Under the pieces are notes generated by a model. The model was given only the letters and a program-made list of their open reading frames with translations, was not told the origin of the DNA and did no database searches. The translations under genes and the position numbers were made by a program. 64,000 nt of DNA from Paraburkholderia lacunae (GTDB taxonomy: Bacteria > Pseudomonadota > Gammaproteobacteria > Burkholderiales > Burkholderiaceae), in the NCBI RefSeq assembly GCF_003353175.1, contig NZ_QHKS01000007.1, positions 296,893 to 360,892 of the forward strand. Reading direction: 5' to 3'. Of the stretch, positions 50,755-59,777 are shown piece by piece. Position 1 is the first letter of the stretch, and each line of letters begins with the position of its first letter.

Positions 50755-51636
50755 ATGACTTCGTCCGCCGACTCAGACCAGTCGAGCCTCGTCCACTTCG
50801 CCGACATCCCGCCGGAGTTCCAGCCGACCCTGATGCACCCGATCCGCGTACGCTCGCGGCAGATGCCTTCAGGCTGGCGTATCGCTCGTCATACGCACGC
50901 GTGGGCGCAGGTGGCGTACGCGTCGCGCGGCGTGCTGCGGGTCGCGACGACCGGCACGACGTGGATGGTGCCGCCGTCGCGGGCGATCTGGGTGCCGCCG
51001 CATGTCACACATGAAGTGTTCGCCATCGAAGACGCATTCCTGCGCACGCTGTACATCACCGAAAGCACCGTACCGCCAGGACTGGATACGCCCCGCGTGG
51101 TCGAGGTGTCGGATCTGCTGCGCGAGGTGATCGCCGCGCTCGATACGCCCGGCATCTCGGCGAAGCGCGAACAATTGCTCGGCGCGCTCGCGCTCGACGA
51201 ACTGATGCGCTCGGAGCCGCTGCCGCTGTCAGTGCCGATGCCGAACGAGAAGCGCCTGCGCGCGCTGTGCGAGGCGGTGATCGCCGATCCGACTCACGGC
51301 GAATCGCTCGAGCAATGGGCGTCGAGCGTGGGCGCGAGTACGCGCACGATCGCGCGACTGTTTCGTCAGGAGTTAGGCGTGAGCTTTTCGCAATGGCGTC
51401 AGCAAGCGATTCTGGCGCGCGCAATTCCACTCCTGAGCCAGGGACGGCCGCTATCGCATGTCGCGCTGGAGCTGGGCTATCGGAGCCAGAGCGCGTTCTC
51501 GGCGATGTTTCGGCGGGCGTTTGGGGCAAGTCCACGGGCGTTCATCGAGCGCGGTTCGGAACATCGTGCGGACAATGATGAACGTGCCGATGAAGAGACA
51601 AACGACAAGGCGGCTCACCACCGGACAGATGCCTGA
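50755..51636 (+). CDS. AraC-family transcriptional regulator
   Basis: The 293-residue protein has an N-terminal cupin-like domain (HTHAWAQVAYASRGVLRVAT near 46-65, with PPHVTHEVFAIE near 82) and a C-terminal double helix-turn-helix (LEQWASSVGASTRTIARLFR and LSHVALELGYRSQSAFSAMFRRAFG), with an Arg-rich polar tail. The start at 50755 gives MTSSADSDQSSL; the longer frame upstream is the antisense shadow of rraA. The cupin type suggests control by a small molecule. The gene is divergent from rraA, with 147 bp between. Target genes are unknown. Confidence 0.9.
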   Translation: MTSSADSDQSSLVHFADIPPEFQPTLMHPIRVRSRQMPSGWRIARHTHAWAQVAYASRGVLRVATTGTTWMVPPSRAIWVPPHVTHEVFAIEDAFLRTLYITESTVPPGLDTPRVVEVSDLLREVIAALDTPGISAKREQLLGALALDELMRSEPLPLSVPMPNEKRLRALCEAVIADPTHGESLEQWASSVGASTRTIARLFRQELGVSFSQWRQQAILARAIPLLSQGRPLSHVALELGYRSQSAFSAMFRRAFGASPRAFIERGSEHRADNDERADEETNDKAAHHRTDA

Positions 51637-51732
51637 GGGACTCCGGGTGCTGCCCGGGTGCCACGCGAATGCTCAGTGAGCAATGCCGGCGCATTGCCGG
51701 CATGGTAAAGCCTCAAACAAGCCTCAAACGCC

Positions 51733-52197
51733 TCAAACGCGCCGCGCCAGATGGCGGATCGCGCCGAGTTGCGCGAGACGCGGCCCGGCCAGCTTGTAGC
51801 CCTTGCGCTGATAAAGACGTGCTGCGGGATTGTCGACGAACACGCGTAGTTGCAGCTCGCGCAGCCCGCGCTCACGTGCCCATTGATGAGAGATGTCCAG
51901 CAGATATGTCCCGGCGCCCAGCCGCCGATGTCCCTCGGCAATCTGCACGTCACGGATATGCAGCGAATCGCCTTCTTGCGTGATGCGCAGCACGCCAATC
52001 GGCTGACCTTCCACTTCGAGAATGAAATTCTCCGACTCGCGCCAGCTGCCAAGAAACAGATCGCCACGCCAGACCAGATGATGCCGGCGATAGTAGCCGC
52101 CCATGTTGTTGCGGGTCAGCGCCTCGGCAAACTCGAAATCGTCCATGCTGGCCTGACGCAGACGAAACTGTGACGGAGCTTCGGTTGGATCGAACAT
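51733..52197 (-). CDS. GNAT-family N-acetyltransferase
   Basis: The 154-residue protein begins MFDPTEAPSQFRLRQASMDD and contains the GNAT core: the IRDVQIAEGHRRLGAGTYLL segment (about 85-104) with the acetyl-CoA-binding loop, and RELQLRVFVDNPAARLYQRKGYK (about 117-139) with the conserved Asn and Tyr. Substrate is unknown. The start at 52197 matches the beginning of the fold; 46 upstream codons run into a terminator hairpin and are spurious. The tRNA cluster lies upstream on the same strand, and its terminator (52323-52354) ends before this gene. Confidence 0.85.
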   Translation of the reverse strand: MFDPTEAPSQFRLRQASMDDFEFAEALTRNNMGGYYRRHHLVWRGDLFLGSWRESENFILEVEGQPIGVLRITQEGDSLHIRDVQIAEGHRRLGAGTYLLDISHQWARERGLRELQLRVFVDNPAARLYQRKGYKLAGPRLAQLGAIRHLARRV

Positions 52198-52322
52198 GGC
52201 GGAACGACGAAGATGAGTCGGCTCAACGGTAAAACAGGCCACGCGTGCTGGCAATGGCTGTTTGTCCCGAGCATACCCCGGACGGAATCGGACGCGGAAA
52301 TTTGCGCGAAAAAAGGGGGCAT

Positions 52323-52354
52323 AAAAAAAGCCCACTTCTTTCGAAGTGGGCTTT
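52323..52354 (-). terminator. Rho-independent terminator of the tRNA cluster
   Basis: A 12-bp stem (AAAGCCCACTTC with GAAGTGGGCTTT) and four-base loop are followed, on the minus strand, by a run of seven T. It lies just downstream of the last tRNA-Asp gene. Confidence 0.9.
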
Positions 52355-52362
52355 CTAAAATC

Positions 52363-52439
52363 TGGCGGAGCGGACGGGACTCGAACCCGCGACCCCCGGC
52401 GTGACAGGCCGGTATTCTAACCAACTGAACTACCGCTCC
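52363..52439 (-). tRNA. tRNA-Asp (GTC), copy 1
   Basis: The 77-base gene folds as a standard tRNA with encoded CCA. The anticodon loop (CTGTCAC) carries GTC. Acceptor stem GGAGCGG pairs with CCGCTCC; the D arm has TTGG. It is the last gene of the cluster, 85 bases after a tRNA-Glu gene. Confidence 0.98.
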
Positions 52440-52524
52440 AGATTTTTGCACCATGGCTTGCAGCCTTGACTCAGCTTGCACAAGCCGCACCGTTCATACT
52501 GCTGACCGAACGACGCCGATGTTT

Positions 52525-52600
52525 TGGCGTCCCCTAGGGGATTCGAACCCCTGTACTCACCGTGAAAGGGTGATGTCCTAGGCCTCTAGACGAAGGGGAC
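52525..52600 (-). tRNA. tRNA-Glu (TTC), copy 1
   Basis: A 76-base tRNA beginning GTCCCCTTCGTCTAGAGG with anticodon TTC and encoded CCA. It lies between a terminator (52625-52658) and tRNA-Asp copy 1, so it may be transcribed with the latter by read-through. Confidence 0.98.
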
Positions 52601-52624
52601 AACGTACTGCTTACACCTTTAATG

Positions 52625-52658
52625 AAAAAGCCCGTTCAAGTTTGCATGAACGGGCTTT
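52625..52658 (-). terminator. Rho-independent terminator inside the tRNA cluster
   Basis: A 12-bp stem (AAAGCCCGTTCA with TGAACGGGCTTT) around an eight-base loop is followed on the minus strand by five T and a C. It lies between tRNA-Asp copy 2 and tRNA-Glu copy 1 and would reduce, but need not abolish, transcription of the second pair. Confidence 0.8.
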
Positions 52659-52661
52659 GTC

Positions 52662-52738
52662 TGGCGGAGTGGACGGGACTCGAACCCGCGACCCCCGGCG
52701 TGACAGGCCGGTATTCTAACCGACTGAACTACCACTCC
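52662..52738 (-). tRNA. tRNA-Asp (GTC), copy 2
   Basis: A 77-base tRNA with anticodon GTC and encoded CCA. It differs from copy 1 by a paired change in the acceptor stem (GGAGTGG with CCACTCC) and one base in the D loop (TCGG instead of TTGG). The compensatory C-G to U-A exchange preserves the stem, so both copies should be functional. Confidence 0.98.
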
Positions 52739-52841
52739 AGTCTTTACACCCTAGCTTGCGAGCGTCGGTTATTTCTCTGCAAGCTGCGCTGCTTTACTGC
52801 TACTCGAACATAAATTCGAACACTAAAGCGACGCTGATGTT

Positions 52842-52917
52842 TGGCGTCCCCTAGGGGATTCGAACCCCTGTACTCACCGTGAAAGGGTGATGTCCTAGGC
52901 CTCTAGACGAAGGGGAC
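52842..52917 (-). tRNA. tRNA-Glu (TTC), copy 2
   Basis: A 76-base tRNA identical by eye to copy 1, with anticodon TTC and encoded CCA. It lies between tRNA-Ala and tRNA-Asp copy 2. Confidence 0.98.
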
Positions 52918-53082
52918 ATAATCTTTTCAGATCTGTCTTTAACTCGTTGCCAACTTACGCTAACTTGTCAGTTATTTCGTTTCGTCAACTGCGAAGACCG
53001 CTATTTTAACTACGTTACAGCCGTTTGTGAAGTCTTTTTTCCTACAAGCTCCAGACTTCGGAACCACTTCACTCTGCTCTGA

Positions 53083-53158
<76 letters not shown>

Positions 53159-53176
53159 TTGCAGAACAGAAACGAG

Positions 53177-53205
53177 ATTCTAGAGGCCAATTTGCGCTTT
53201 GTAAA
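53177..53205 (-). promoter_or_regulatory. Sigma-70 promoter of the tRNA cluster
   Basis: On the minus strand TTTACA (53200-53205) and TAGAAT (53177-53182) are separated by exactly 17 bases. The start would fall about 12 bases before tRNA-Ala. It lies between gltX and tRNA-Ala, so the cluster is transcribed separately from gltX. Confidence 0.75.
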
Positions 53206-53279
53206 TACCCTTTGAGCAATTGCATGCGACTTTTTTCGCAAGTCGCATGCAAACCCTCTCATTGCACGCGCGGACGCGC

Positions 53280-54689
53280 TCAGGCCAGCGCTTTTTCAAT
53301 ACGGCCAACCACAACATCCCGGCCGAACAGCATCAACACGCTGTCGATCGACGGCGTGTGCGTCGTTCCCGCCACCAGCAGACGCACCGGCATCGCCAGT
53401 TGCGGCATCTTCAGTTTGTGCGCGCCGAGCGTGGCCTTCAACGCGGCGGCGATCGCTTCCTTGCTCCACTCCACAGTCTTCAGCGCCGCAGCCAGATCGG
53501 CCAGCGCGGGACGCACTGCGTCCGTGACGTGCTGCGCCAGCGCATCCGCTTCGGGTGCCGGCGTGCGATAGAACATCACCGCGTTCCCGGCGATTTCCTT
53601 CACCGTCGACGCGCGGTCTTTCAGCAGGCCCACGACCGCGGTCAGATCGGCGCCTTGCGCGACGGCGGCCTCGCCGATGCCCAGTTCGGCGAAGAACGGC
53701 CGCGCGAGGTCCGCGAGGCGTGCGTTGTCGGCTTCCTTGATGTAATGCGCATTGAGCCAGTTCAGCTTGTCGTGGTCGTACTGCGCCGGCGACTTGCCGA
53801 GATGCTCCAGGTCGAACCATTCGACGAACTGCTCACGCGTGAAGATTTCCGCGTCGCCATGCGACCAGCCCAGACGCGCCAGATAGTTGACCACGGCTTC
53901 CGGCAAATAGCCGTCGTCGCGATAGCCCGTCACGCTCATCGCACCGTGACGCTTGCTCATCTTTTCGCCCTGCTCGTTCAGCACGGTCGGCAAGTGCGCA
54001 TACACCGGCGGTTCGCCGCCGAGCGCGCGCAAGATGTTGATCTGACGCGGCGTGTTGTTCACGTGGTCGTCGCCGCGAATCACGTGCGTGATGCGCATGT
54101 CGAGATCGTCCACCACCACGCAGAAGTTATAGGTGGGCGTGCCGTCCGGGCGCGCGATCACGAGGTCGTCGAGTTCTTCGTTCGAGATCTCGATACGGCC
54201 CTTCACCGCGTCGTCCCACGCCACCACGCCGGTGAGCGGATTACGGAAGCGCAGCACGGGCTGCACGCCCGCCGGCACCGGCGGCAGCGTCTTGCCGGGC
54301 TCCGGGCGCCACGTGCCGTCGTAGCGCGGCTTTTCGCCGGCCTCACGTTGACGTTCACGCAGCGCATCCAGTTCTTCTGTCGACATGTAGCACGGGTACA
54401 CGAGCCCGGCGTCCTGCATCTGCTTGAGCACTTCGCGATAACGGTCCATGCGCTGCATCTGGTAGAACGGCCCCTCGTCAAAGTCGAGGCCGAGCCACGC
54501 CATGCCTTCGAGAATGGCATCGACAGCCTCGGAAGTGGAACGCTCGACGTCGGTGTCCTCGATCCGCAGCACGAAGCTCCCTTTCATCTTGCGCGCGAAC
54601 GCCCACGGATAGAGCGCGGAGCGGATGTTGCCCAGATGGATGAAGCCGGTGGGACTCGGTGCGAAGCGGGTGCGAACGGAGGTGGTCAT
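53280..54689 (-). CDS. gltX: Glutamate--tRNA ligase
   Basis: GltX charges tRNA-Glu with glutamate. The 469-residue class I synthetase has the HIGH-type motif near 11-21 ([11 protein letters not shown]), [14 protein letters not shown] near 39-52, and the KMSKR loop (GEKMSKRHG, about 241-249). Length is typical for a discriminating enzyme. It lies upstream of the tRNA cluster, which contains two tRNA-Glu genes, so enzyme and substrate genes are neighbours. A TATAAT hexamer at 54815-54820 could be its -10 box, about 125 bases before the start, but no good -35 box is seen. Confidence 0.95.
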   Translation of the reverse strand: MTTSVRTRFAPSPTGFIHLGNIRSALYPWAFARKMKGSFVLRIEDTDVERSTSEAVDAILEGMAWLGLDFDEGPFYQMQRMDRYREVLKQMQDAGLVYPCYMSTEELDALRERQREAGEKPRYDGTWRPEPGKTLPPVPAGVQPVLRFRNPLTGVVAWDDAVKGRIEISNEELDDLVIARPDGTPTYNFCVVVDDLDMRITHVIRGDDHVNNTPRQINILRALGGEPPVYAHLPTVLNEQGEKMSKRHGAMSVTGYRDDGYLPEAVVNYLARLGWSHGDAEIFTREQFVEWFDLEHLGKSPAQYDHDKLNWLNAHYIKEADNARLADLARPFFAELGIGEAAVAQGADLTAVVGLLKDRASTVKEIAGNAVMFYRTPAPEADALAQHVTDAVRPALADLAAALKTVEWSKEAIAAALKATLGAHKLKMPQLAMPVRLLVAGTTHTPSIDSVLMLFGRDVVVGRIEKALA

Positions 54690-55107
54690 AAGCGGTTACT
54701 CGGAAGACGGGCGCCTGCGCCTGGCAAACCTCACCGGAAAAGCGCGGCAGCGGACCGCGCCCATGCGGCAGACAGCGCCGTGCACGGACACGAAGGAAAA
54801 AATGCGAGAGCCGAATTATACCTTCCGAAGCCTTGTTAGCCGCCTTCGTCCAAACGGCCAATCGCGGCGCACGACATACGCCGCGCGGCGCCCGAAGGCT
54901 TCCTCTGCAACGTTTCATTACCGGCTCGCCGCGCGCCTGAAGCTTTGATTTATGATGTGCGCGCGCCGCTCAGCAGGGAACCGCCAAAGCTGCCGCGCGC
55001 TCTGCGAATTGCGATCGCCGCCGGCGATCCCGTCCGTTTGACTATCCGCCTGATCGCGGTACACGGTTGCGCCGATTGCGTCGCCCGTGCCGTCGCTGGA
55101 GAACTCG
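54690..55107. other. Divergent intergenic region between gltX and the patatin-like gene
   Basis: About 420 bp with no supported gene. Apart from the TATAAT at 54815-54820 (minus strand) and a TATGAT near 54950 (plus strand) as possible -10 boxes for the two divergent genes, I see nothing specific. Short open frames within it lack ribosome-binding sites. Confidence 0.5.
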
Positions 55108-56055
55108 TTGAAACCGTCATCCCCTAGCCTCGCCCGCCGCCATTTCTCGCTGGCCGCCGCCTCCGCCATGCTCGCCGCGTGCACCACGACGGGCAGCAAA
55201 ACCGATATTGTGCCGGTCGCCGCCACGCCTGCGGCAAACACGCCGCCGCTCGACAAGCCGCAACGGCCGATCCGCGTCGGCCTCGCTCTCGGCGGCGGCG
55301 CCGCGCGCGGCTTCGCCCACATCGGTGTCATCAAGGCGCTCGAGGCGCGCAGCATCCAGGTCGATCTGGTGGCCGGCACCAGCGCCGGCTCGGTGGTCGG
55401 CGCGCTGTACGCGTCGGGCATGAACGGCTTTGCGCTGAACAAGCTCGCACTCACCATGGACGAAGCGTCGATCAGCGACTGGGCGATGCCGTTTCGCACA
55501 CGCGGTTTTCTGCAAGGCGTCGCGCTGCAAAACTACCTGAATACGACACTCAACAACCGTCCGATCGAGAAGATGGTCAAGCCGCTCGGCGTCGTCGCGA
55601 CCGATCTGAAGACCGGTCAGGCGATCCTGTTCCAGCGCGGCAACACCGGCATCGCCGTGCGCGCCTCGTGCAGCGTGCCATCGATTTTCGAGCCGGTGAA
55701 GATCGGCGGTCATGAATATGTCGACGGCGGCCTTGTGAGCCCGGTGCCCGCCTCGTTCGCGCGCAAGATGGGCGCGGACTTCGTGATCGCCGTCGACATC
55801 TCGCAGCGCCCCGAGAGCGGGTTGACGGCCAGTTCGTTCGACGTGCTGATGCAGACCTTCACGATCATGGGCCAAACCATCAAGGCCTATGAGCTCGACA
55901 AGTACGCCGACGTCGTGATCCGCCCGAACCTCGCCGCCATGAGCGGCAGCGATTTTTCGCAACGTAACGCGGCGATTCTGGCGGGTGAGGAAGCGGTGGC
56001 GAAGATGATGCCGGAGTTGCAACGCAAGCTGGCAGCGAGCCGCGTAGCGGTTTAA
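55108..56055 (+). CDS. Patatin-like phospholipase, predicted Tat lipoprotein
   Basis: The 315-residue protein resembles the RssA/patatin family of serine lipid acyl hydrolases. It has the oxyanion loop LGGGAARGFAHIG (about 59-71), the nucleophile serine in GTSAG (about 90-94), and the catalytic Asp in VDGG (about 207-210). The N-terminus has twin arginines in LARRHFSLAAASAMLAACTTT with the cysteine of a lipobox, so it is probably exported by the Tat system and lipidated. I place the start at the TTG at 55108, which has GGAG six bases before it; the GTG at 55087 has none. The gene is divergent from gltX. Confidence 0.84.
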   Translation: MKPSSPSLARRHFSLAAASAMLAACTTTGSKTDIVPVAATPAANTPPLDKPQRPIRVGLALGGGAARGFAHIGVIKALEARSIQVDLVAGTSAGSVVGALYASGMNGFALNKLALTMDEASISDWAMPFRTRGFLQGVALQNYLNTTLNNRPIEKMVKPLGVVATDLKTGQAILFQRGNTGIAVRASCSVPSIFEPVKIGGHEYVDGGLVSPVPASFARKMGADFVIAVDISQRPESGLTASSFDVLMQTFTIMGQTIKAYELDKYADVVIRPNLAAMSGSDFSQRNAAILAGEEAVAKMMPELQRKLAASRVAV

Positions 56056-56172
56056 CCCCTCGGTCAAGCGTCGGTTATGTCAGCCGGCGCAGCGGCGTCC
56101 AAAGGCGGGACGCTCGCGGCCAGAAGGTCGAAGAGTGCAAACGCTGGAGCTCAAACGCTGGAGCTCAAACGC

Positions 56173-56205
56173 AAAAAGCCTGCTTCATCCGAAGCAGGCT
56201 TTTTT
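56173..56205. terminator. Bidirectional terminator between the patatin-like gene and the NlpC/P60 gene
   Basis: A 14-bp stem (AAAAAGCCTGCTTC with GAAGCAGGCTTTTT) and four-base loop, with A and T runs on both sides, can end transcription from both converging genes. A 14-bp direct repeat (two copies of GCTGGAGCTCAAAC) lies just before it. Confidence 0.88.
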
Positions 56206-56235
56206 GTCGCGCCGATATTGCCGGCGCGCGTCAGA

Positions 56236-56901
56236 TCAGTTGTTGCCGCCGATCGTAGCGTTCACGCGCTTGCGCAGTTCCTCGCCGTCCTGATAGGACG
56301 TCTCGACCCGGCGTGCGCCCGTGAAGCGCTTTTCCCAGTAACCGCTATCCATATCGTCGACGCGGATCGTGCTGCCCGTGGAAGGCGAATGCACGAACTT
56401 GTTGTCGCCGATATAGATGCCGACGTGCGAGAACGTGCGGCGCATCGTGTTGAAGAACACCAGATCGCCCGGCTTGAGGTCGCTCACGCGGACCTTCTCG
56501 CCGACGCGGCTCATTTCTTCAGCGCGGCGCGGCAGCGCCATACCGAGCGTGTCCTGGAACACGTAACGGACAAAGCCGCTGCAATCGAGCCCCGAATCTG
56601 GAGTATTGCCGCCCCAACGGTAACGAACGCCGATCATGTTCAGCGCGCCGACCACCACGTCGCCCGCTTTCCCGGCCATGCCGGACAGGAACGATTTGGC
56701 GCCGCCGTTGCTGTCAGGGACAGACGATTGCGAATTCAGGGGGGACAGAGAATTCGACCCGCTGGAGGTCGAATATGAGGCATTCTGATTAAAACTGCTT
56801 ACTTCGTCGGCGAAAGCGCCGGGAGCCGCTGCTATCAAGACGCCAATGAACATCCCGGCGACGACGCGCGTACAAGCCTGGGTGAGATTTCTGTGCTGCA
56901 T
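56236..56901 (-). CDS. Secreted NlpC/P60 family cysteine hydrolase
   Basis: The 221-residue protein has an N-terminal signal peptide (VVAGMFIGVLIAAAPGAFADE, cut after about residue 31), a Ser-Asn-rich linker, and an NlpC/P60 domain from about 75. The catalytic residues are Cys107 in LDCSGFVRYVF, His159 in FSHVGIYIG and His171 in FVHSPS. Such enzymes cleave peptide bonds in murein stem peptides, in the periplasm. It lies 138 bp downstream of the YejABEF genes on the same strand and converges with the patatin-like gene. Absence of SH3 or LysM domains suggests a simple hydrolase. Confidence 0.9.
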   Translation of the reverse strand: MQHRNLTQACTRVVAGMFIGVLIAAAPGAFADEVSSFNQNASYSTSSGSNSLSPLNSQSSVPDSNGGAKSFLSGMAGKAGDVVVGALNMIGVRYRWGGNTPDSGLDCSGFVRYVFQDTLGMALPRRAEEMSRVGEKVRVSDLKPGDLVFFNTMRRTFSHVGIYIGDNKFVHSPSTGSTIRVDDMDSGYWEKRFTGARRVETSYQDGEELRKRVNATIGGNN

Positions 56902-57039
56902 TGGTCGGTAGTTTTTGCCTAAAAATCAGTGGGCTACGGAAAAAAGTTTGGTCGATACTAGCCAGTAAGTATTCGTGTGTCAAAAGAAATAGAAAAATAC
57001 AATCGAGACACGCACCCAATTGGTGAAAGGGGTGAAAAA

Positions 57040-58674
57040 TCAATGGCCGAGCGCCGCTTTCAGCAGCTTTCGAGTGTAAGGATGGGAGGGTGTCGCAAAA
57101 ATCTGCTCAACCTCCCCGCTTTCGACAATCGAACCGTTTTGCATGACGGCCACACGGTGCGCCATCGCCCCAATCACGGCCAGATCGTGGCTGATGAATA
57201 CGAAGCCGAGGTTGTACTTGTGTTGCAACCCGGCGAGCAGTTTCAGCACCTGCTGCTGGATCGAGACATCGAGCGCACTGGTCGGCTCGTCGAGGATCAG
57301 GATGCGCGGCTCCAGCACCAGAGCGCGCGCAATCGCGATCCGCTGACGCTGGCCACCGGAGAATTCATGCGGATAGCGGTACAGCACCGTGCGGTCGAGT
57401 CCGACTTCGCGCAGCACGGAAATCACCTTGTCGCGCCGCGCTTCCTGGGTCATCTGCGGCCGATGCAGCGCAAGCCCTTCGCTGACAATCCGCTCGATGG
57501 TCTGGCGCGGCGAAAGCGAACTGAACGGATCCTGAAAGACCACCTGCATGTTCGAACGCAAGGTGGTCTGTTCGGCGCCGCGATAGCTGCGAAGCGGCCT
57601 GCCCTGAAACTCGATCTCGCCATGAGCGGTGCGTTGCAGACCGAGCAGCGCCATCGCGAGGGTCGATTTGCCCGAACCTGATTCGCCGACAATCCCCAGC
57701 GTCTCGCCCTGGCGCACCGATACGTTCGCATCCGCGACCGCGCGGAAGCGCCCCGAGCGGAACCAGCCGCCCAAGCCCGGCAGTTTCGTCTTGAAATCGA
57801 CCGAAACTTCGCGCGCTTCGAGCAGCACCGGCGATATCGGCAACACCGGCACGACCGTGCGTTCCGGCCGGCTCGCCAGCAACCGCTGCGTGTACGGATG
57901 CTGCGGCGACTCGAACACCTGCTCGACCGGCCCGCTCTCGACCAGCTCGCCCTTCTCCATCACCGCGATGCGCTGCGCGAAGTGCCGCACCAGGTTCAGG
58001 TCGTGCGTGATCAGCAGCACGGCCATGCCGCGCTTTGCCGCTTCGTCGCGTTGCAATTCCAGCAGCAGGTCGACGATCTGCGCGCGAATCGTCACGTCGA
58101 GCGCGGTAGTGGGCTCGTCGGCGAGCAGCAGGCGCGGGCGGCACGCAAGCGCCATCGCGATCATGGCGCGCTGCCGCTGGCCGCCCGACAACTGATGCGG
58201 ATAGCTATTCACGCGCTTGCCCGGCTCCGCGATGCCGGTGCGCCCCAGCAGCGCCACCGCGCGCTTGCGCGCCTCGCCGGCCGCAACGCCGTCATGCACG
58301 ACGATGGTCTCCGCAATCTGGTCGCCGACCGTGTAGAGCGGATTGAGCGCCGTCATCGGTTCCTGGAAGATCATCGCGATGTCCGAGCCGCGCATGCCGC
58401 GCATTTCGCGCTCGCTTTTGGCGAGCAGATCTTCGCCGTCGAAACGGATCGCCCCGCTCACCTGCGCATCGCTCAACAGACGCAAAATCGACAGCGCGGT
58501 CACCGTCTTGCCCGACCCCGATTCGCCGACCAGCGCCACCCGCTCGCCGCGTTCGATCGCGAGCGTGACGTCGTTCACCGCGACGGTATCGCCGAACGTC
58601 ACACGCAGACGATCGAGTTCCAGCAGCGGCGTGCTCACGCCCGGCTGTGCTTGTTGCTCAATGCCGGCGCTCAC
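57040..58674 (-). CDS. yejF: Peptide ABC transporter, dual ATP-binding protein
   Basis: The 544-residue protein contains two fused oligopeptide-type ABC ATPase domains. Walker A motifs GESGSGKT and [14 protein letters not shown]-type signatures ([22 protein letters not shown]), and Walker [11 protein letters not shown] and LDEPTSALD are all present. The fused layout is that of YejF, part of the Yej importer for peptides and peptide-like antibiotics such as microcin C. The start overlaps the stop of yejE (ATGA, 58671-58674), implying coupling. It is the last gene of the yejA-yejB-yejE-yejF set. Confidence 0.93.
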   Translation of the reverse strand: MSAGIEQQAQPGVSTPLLELDRLRVTFGDTVAVNDVTLAIERGERVALVGESGSGKTVTALSILRLLSDAQVSGAIRFDGEDLLAKSEREMRGMRGSDIAMIFQEPMTALNPLYTVGDQIAETIVVHDGVAAGEARKRAVALLGRTGIAEPGKRVNSYPHQLSGGQRQRAMIAMALACRPRLLLADEPTTALDVTIRAQIVDLLLELQRDEAAKRGMAVLLITHDLNLVRHFAQRIAVMEKGELVESGPVEQVFESPQHPYTQRLLASRPERTVVPVLPISPVLLEAREVSVDFKTKLPGLGGWFRSGRFRAVADANVSVRQGETLGIVGESGSGKSTLAMALLGLQRTAHGEIEFQGRPLRSYRGAEQTTLRSNMQVVFQDPFSSLSPRQTIERIVSEGLALHRPQMTQEARRDKVISVLREVGLDRTVLYRYPHEFSGGQRQRIAIARALVLEPRILILDEPTSALDVSIQQQVLKLLAGLQHKYNLGFVFISHDLAVIGAMAHRVAVMQNGSIVESGEVEQIFATPSHPYTRKLLKAALGH

Positions 58675-59777
58675 TGATTACCTCCGGCGCGCATCGCATC
58701 GGAAATGCGGGTGTCGAGCGCGTTGCGCAGCGCGTCACCCATGAAGGTCAGCAGCAACAGCATCGCGACCAGCACGCCGAAGGTCGACAACGAAATCCAC
58801 CATGCGTCGAGATTCGCTTTGCCTTGCGACAGCAATTCACCGAGGCTCGGCGTCGGCGACGGGACACCCAAGCCGAGAAAATCAAGGCTGGTAAGCGCGA
58901 GAATTGCGCCGCTCATGCGGAACGGCAGAAACGTGATGACCGGCGTCAGACTGTTGGGCAGTACATGCCGCCACATGATCTGCCAGTTCGACAGCCCCAT
59001 CGCCCGCGCCGCGCGCACATAGTCCTGCTGACGATTGCGCAGAAACTCCGCACGCACGTAATCGGACAAGCCGATCCAGCCGAACAGCGACAGCAGCACG
59101 ATCAGCAGGATGAAGCCCGGCTCGAAGATCGACGAAAAAATGATCAGCAGGTAAAGCTCCGGCAACGCACTCCAGATTTCGATCAGCCGCTGCCCGATGA
59201 TATCGGTACGTCCGCCGAAGTAACCCTGCACGGCGCCCGCGGCAATCCCGAGCACGGTGCCGATCAGCGTCAACACCAGCGCGAATTCGACCGACACGCG
59301 AAAACCGTACAGCAGGCGCGCGAACAGATCGCGGCCGCGGTCGTCGGTGCCGAGCCAGTTCTCGCGCGACGGCGGCGCCGGGTTCGGCGCCTTCGAGAAG
59401 TAGTTCAACGTGTCGTAGTAGTACCGGTTCGGCGGATACAGCGCGAAGTTACCGGGCGCGTCGAAACGATGCTTGATATACGGATCGAGATAGTCGGCAG
59501 GTGTCGGGAAGTCGCCGCCGAAGGTCGTCTCCGCGTAGGTCTTGAACATCGGAAAATACAGCTGGCCGTCGTAGCGCACCACCAGCGGCTTGTCGTTCGA
59601 CCACAGCGGACCGGCAAGACTCGCCGCGAACGCGGCGACGAACACGATCAGACTCCAGTAGCCAAGTCGCTGCTGGCGAAAGCGCTGCCAGACGCGGCGC
59701 GCGGGCGATGGCGACACGAATGCGCGAACCGGTTCGGTACGCGCCGCCACGTCGGCTGGAAGGCGGGCTCGATTCAT
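58671..59777 (-). CDS. yejE: Peptide ABC transporter permease
   Basis: The 368-residue inner membrane permease has an N-terminal hydrophobic segment (LGYWSLIVFVAAFAASLAGPL, about 39-59), a periplasmic loop, and the DppC-like permease core, with the EAA-type segment RAARAMGLSNWQIMWRHVLP near 270-290. It pairs with YejB. I use the ATG at 59777 (MNRARLPADVAAR), which overlaps the yejB stop; the longer frame upstream is antisense to yejB and not coding. Confidence 0.92.
   Translation of the reverse strand: MNRARLPADVAARTEPVRAFVSPSPARRVWQRFRQQRLGYWSLIVFVAAFAASLAGPLWSNDKPLVVRYDGQLYFPMFKTYAETTFGGDFPTPADYLDPYIKHRFDAPGNFALYPPNRYYYDTLNYFSKAPNPAPPSRENWLGTDDRGRDLFARLLYGFRVSVEFALVLTLIGTVLGIAAGAVQGYFGGRTDIIGQRLIEIWSALPELYLLIIFSSIFEPGFILLIVLLSLFGWIGLSDYVRAEFLRNRQQDYVRAARAMGLSNWQIMWRHVLPNSLTPVITFLPFRMSGAILALTSLDFLGLGVPSPTPSLGELLSQGKANLDAWWISLSTFGVLVAMLLLLTFMGDALRNALDTRISDAMRAGGNQ

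Noticed and set aside
52213..52813. Short frames on the plus strand over the tRNA genes (63 codons each)
   Set aside because: They are the well-known artefact of reading through the reverse complement of tRNA genes; the tRNAs on the minus strand are clear.
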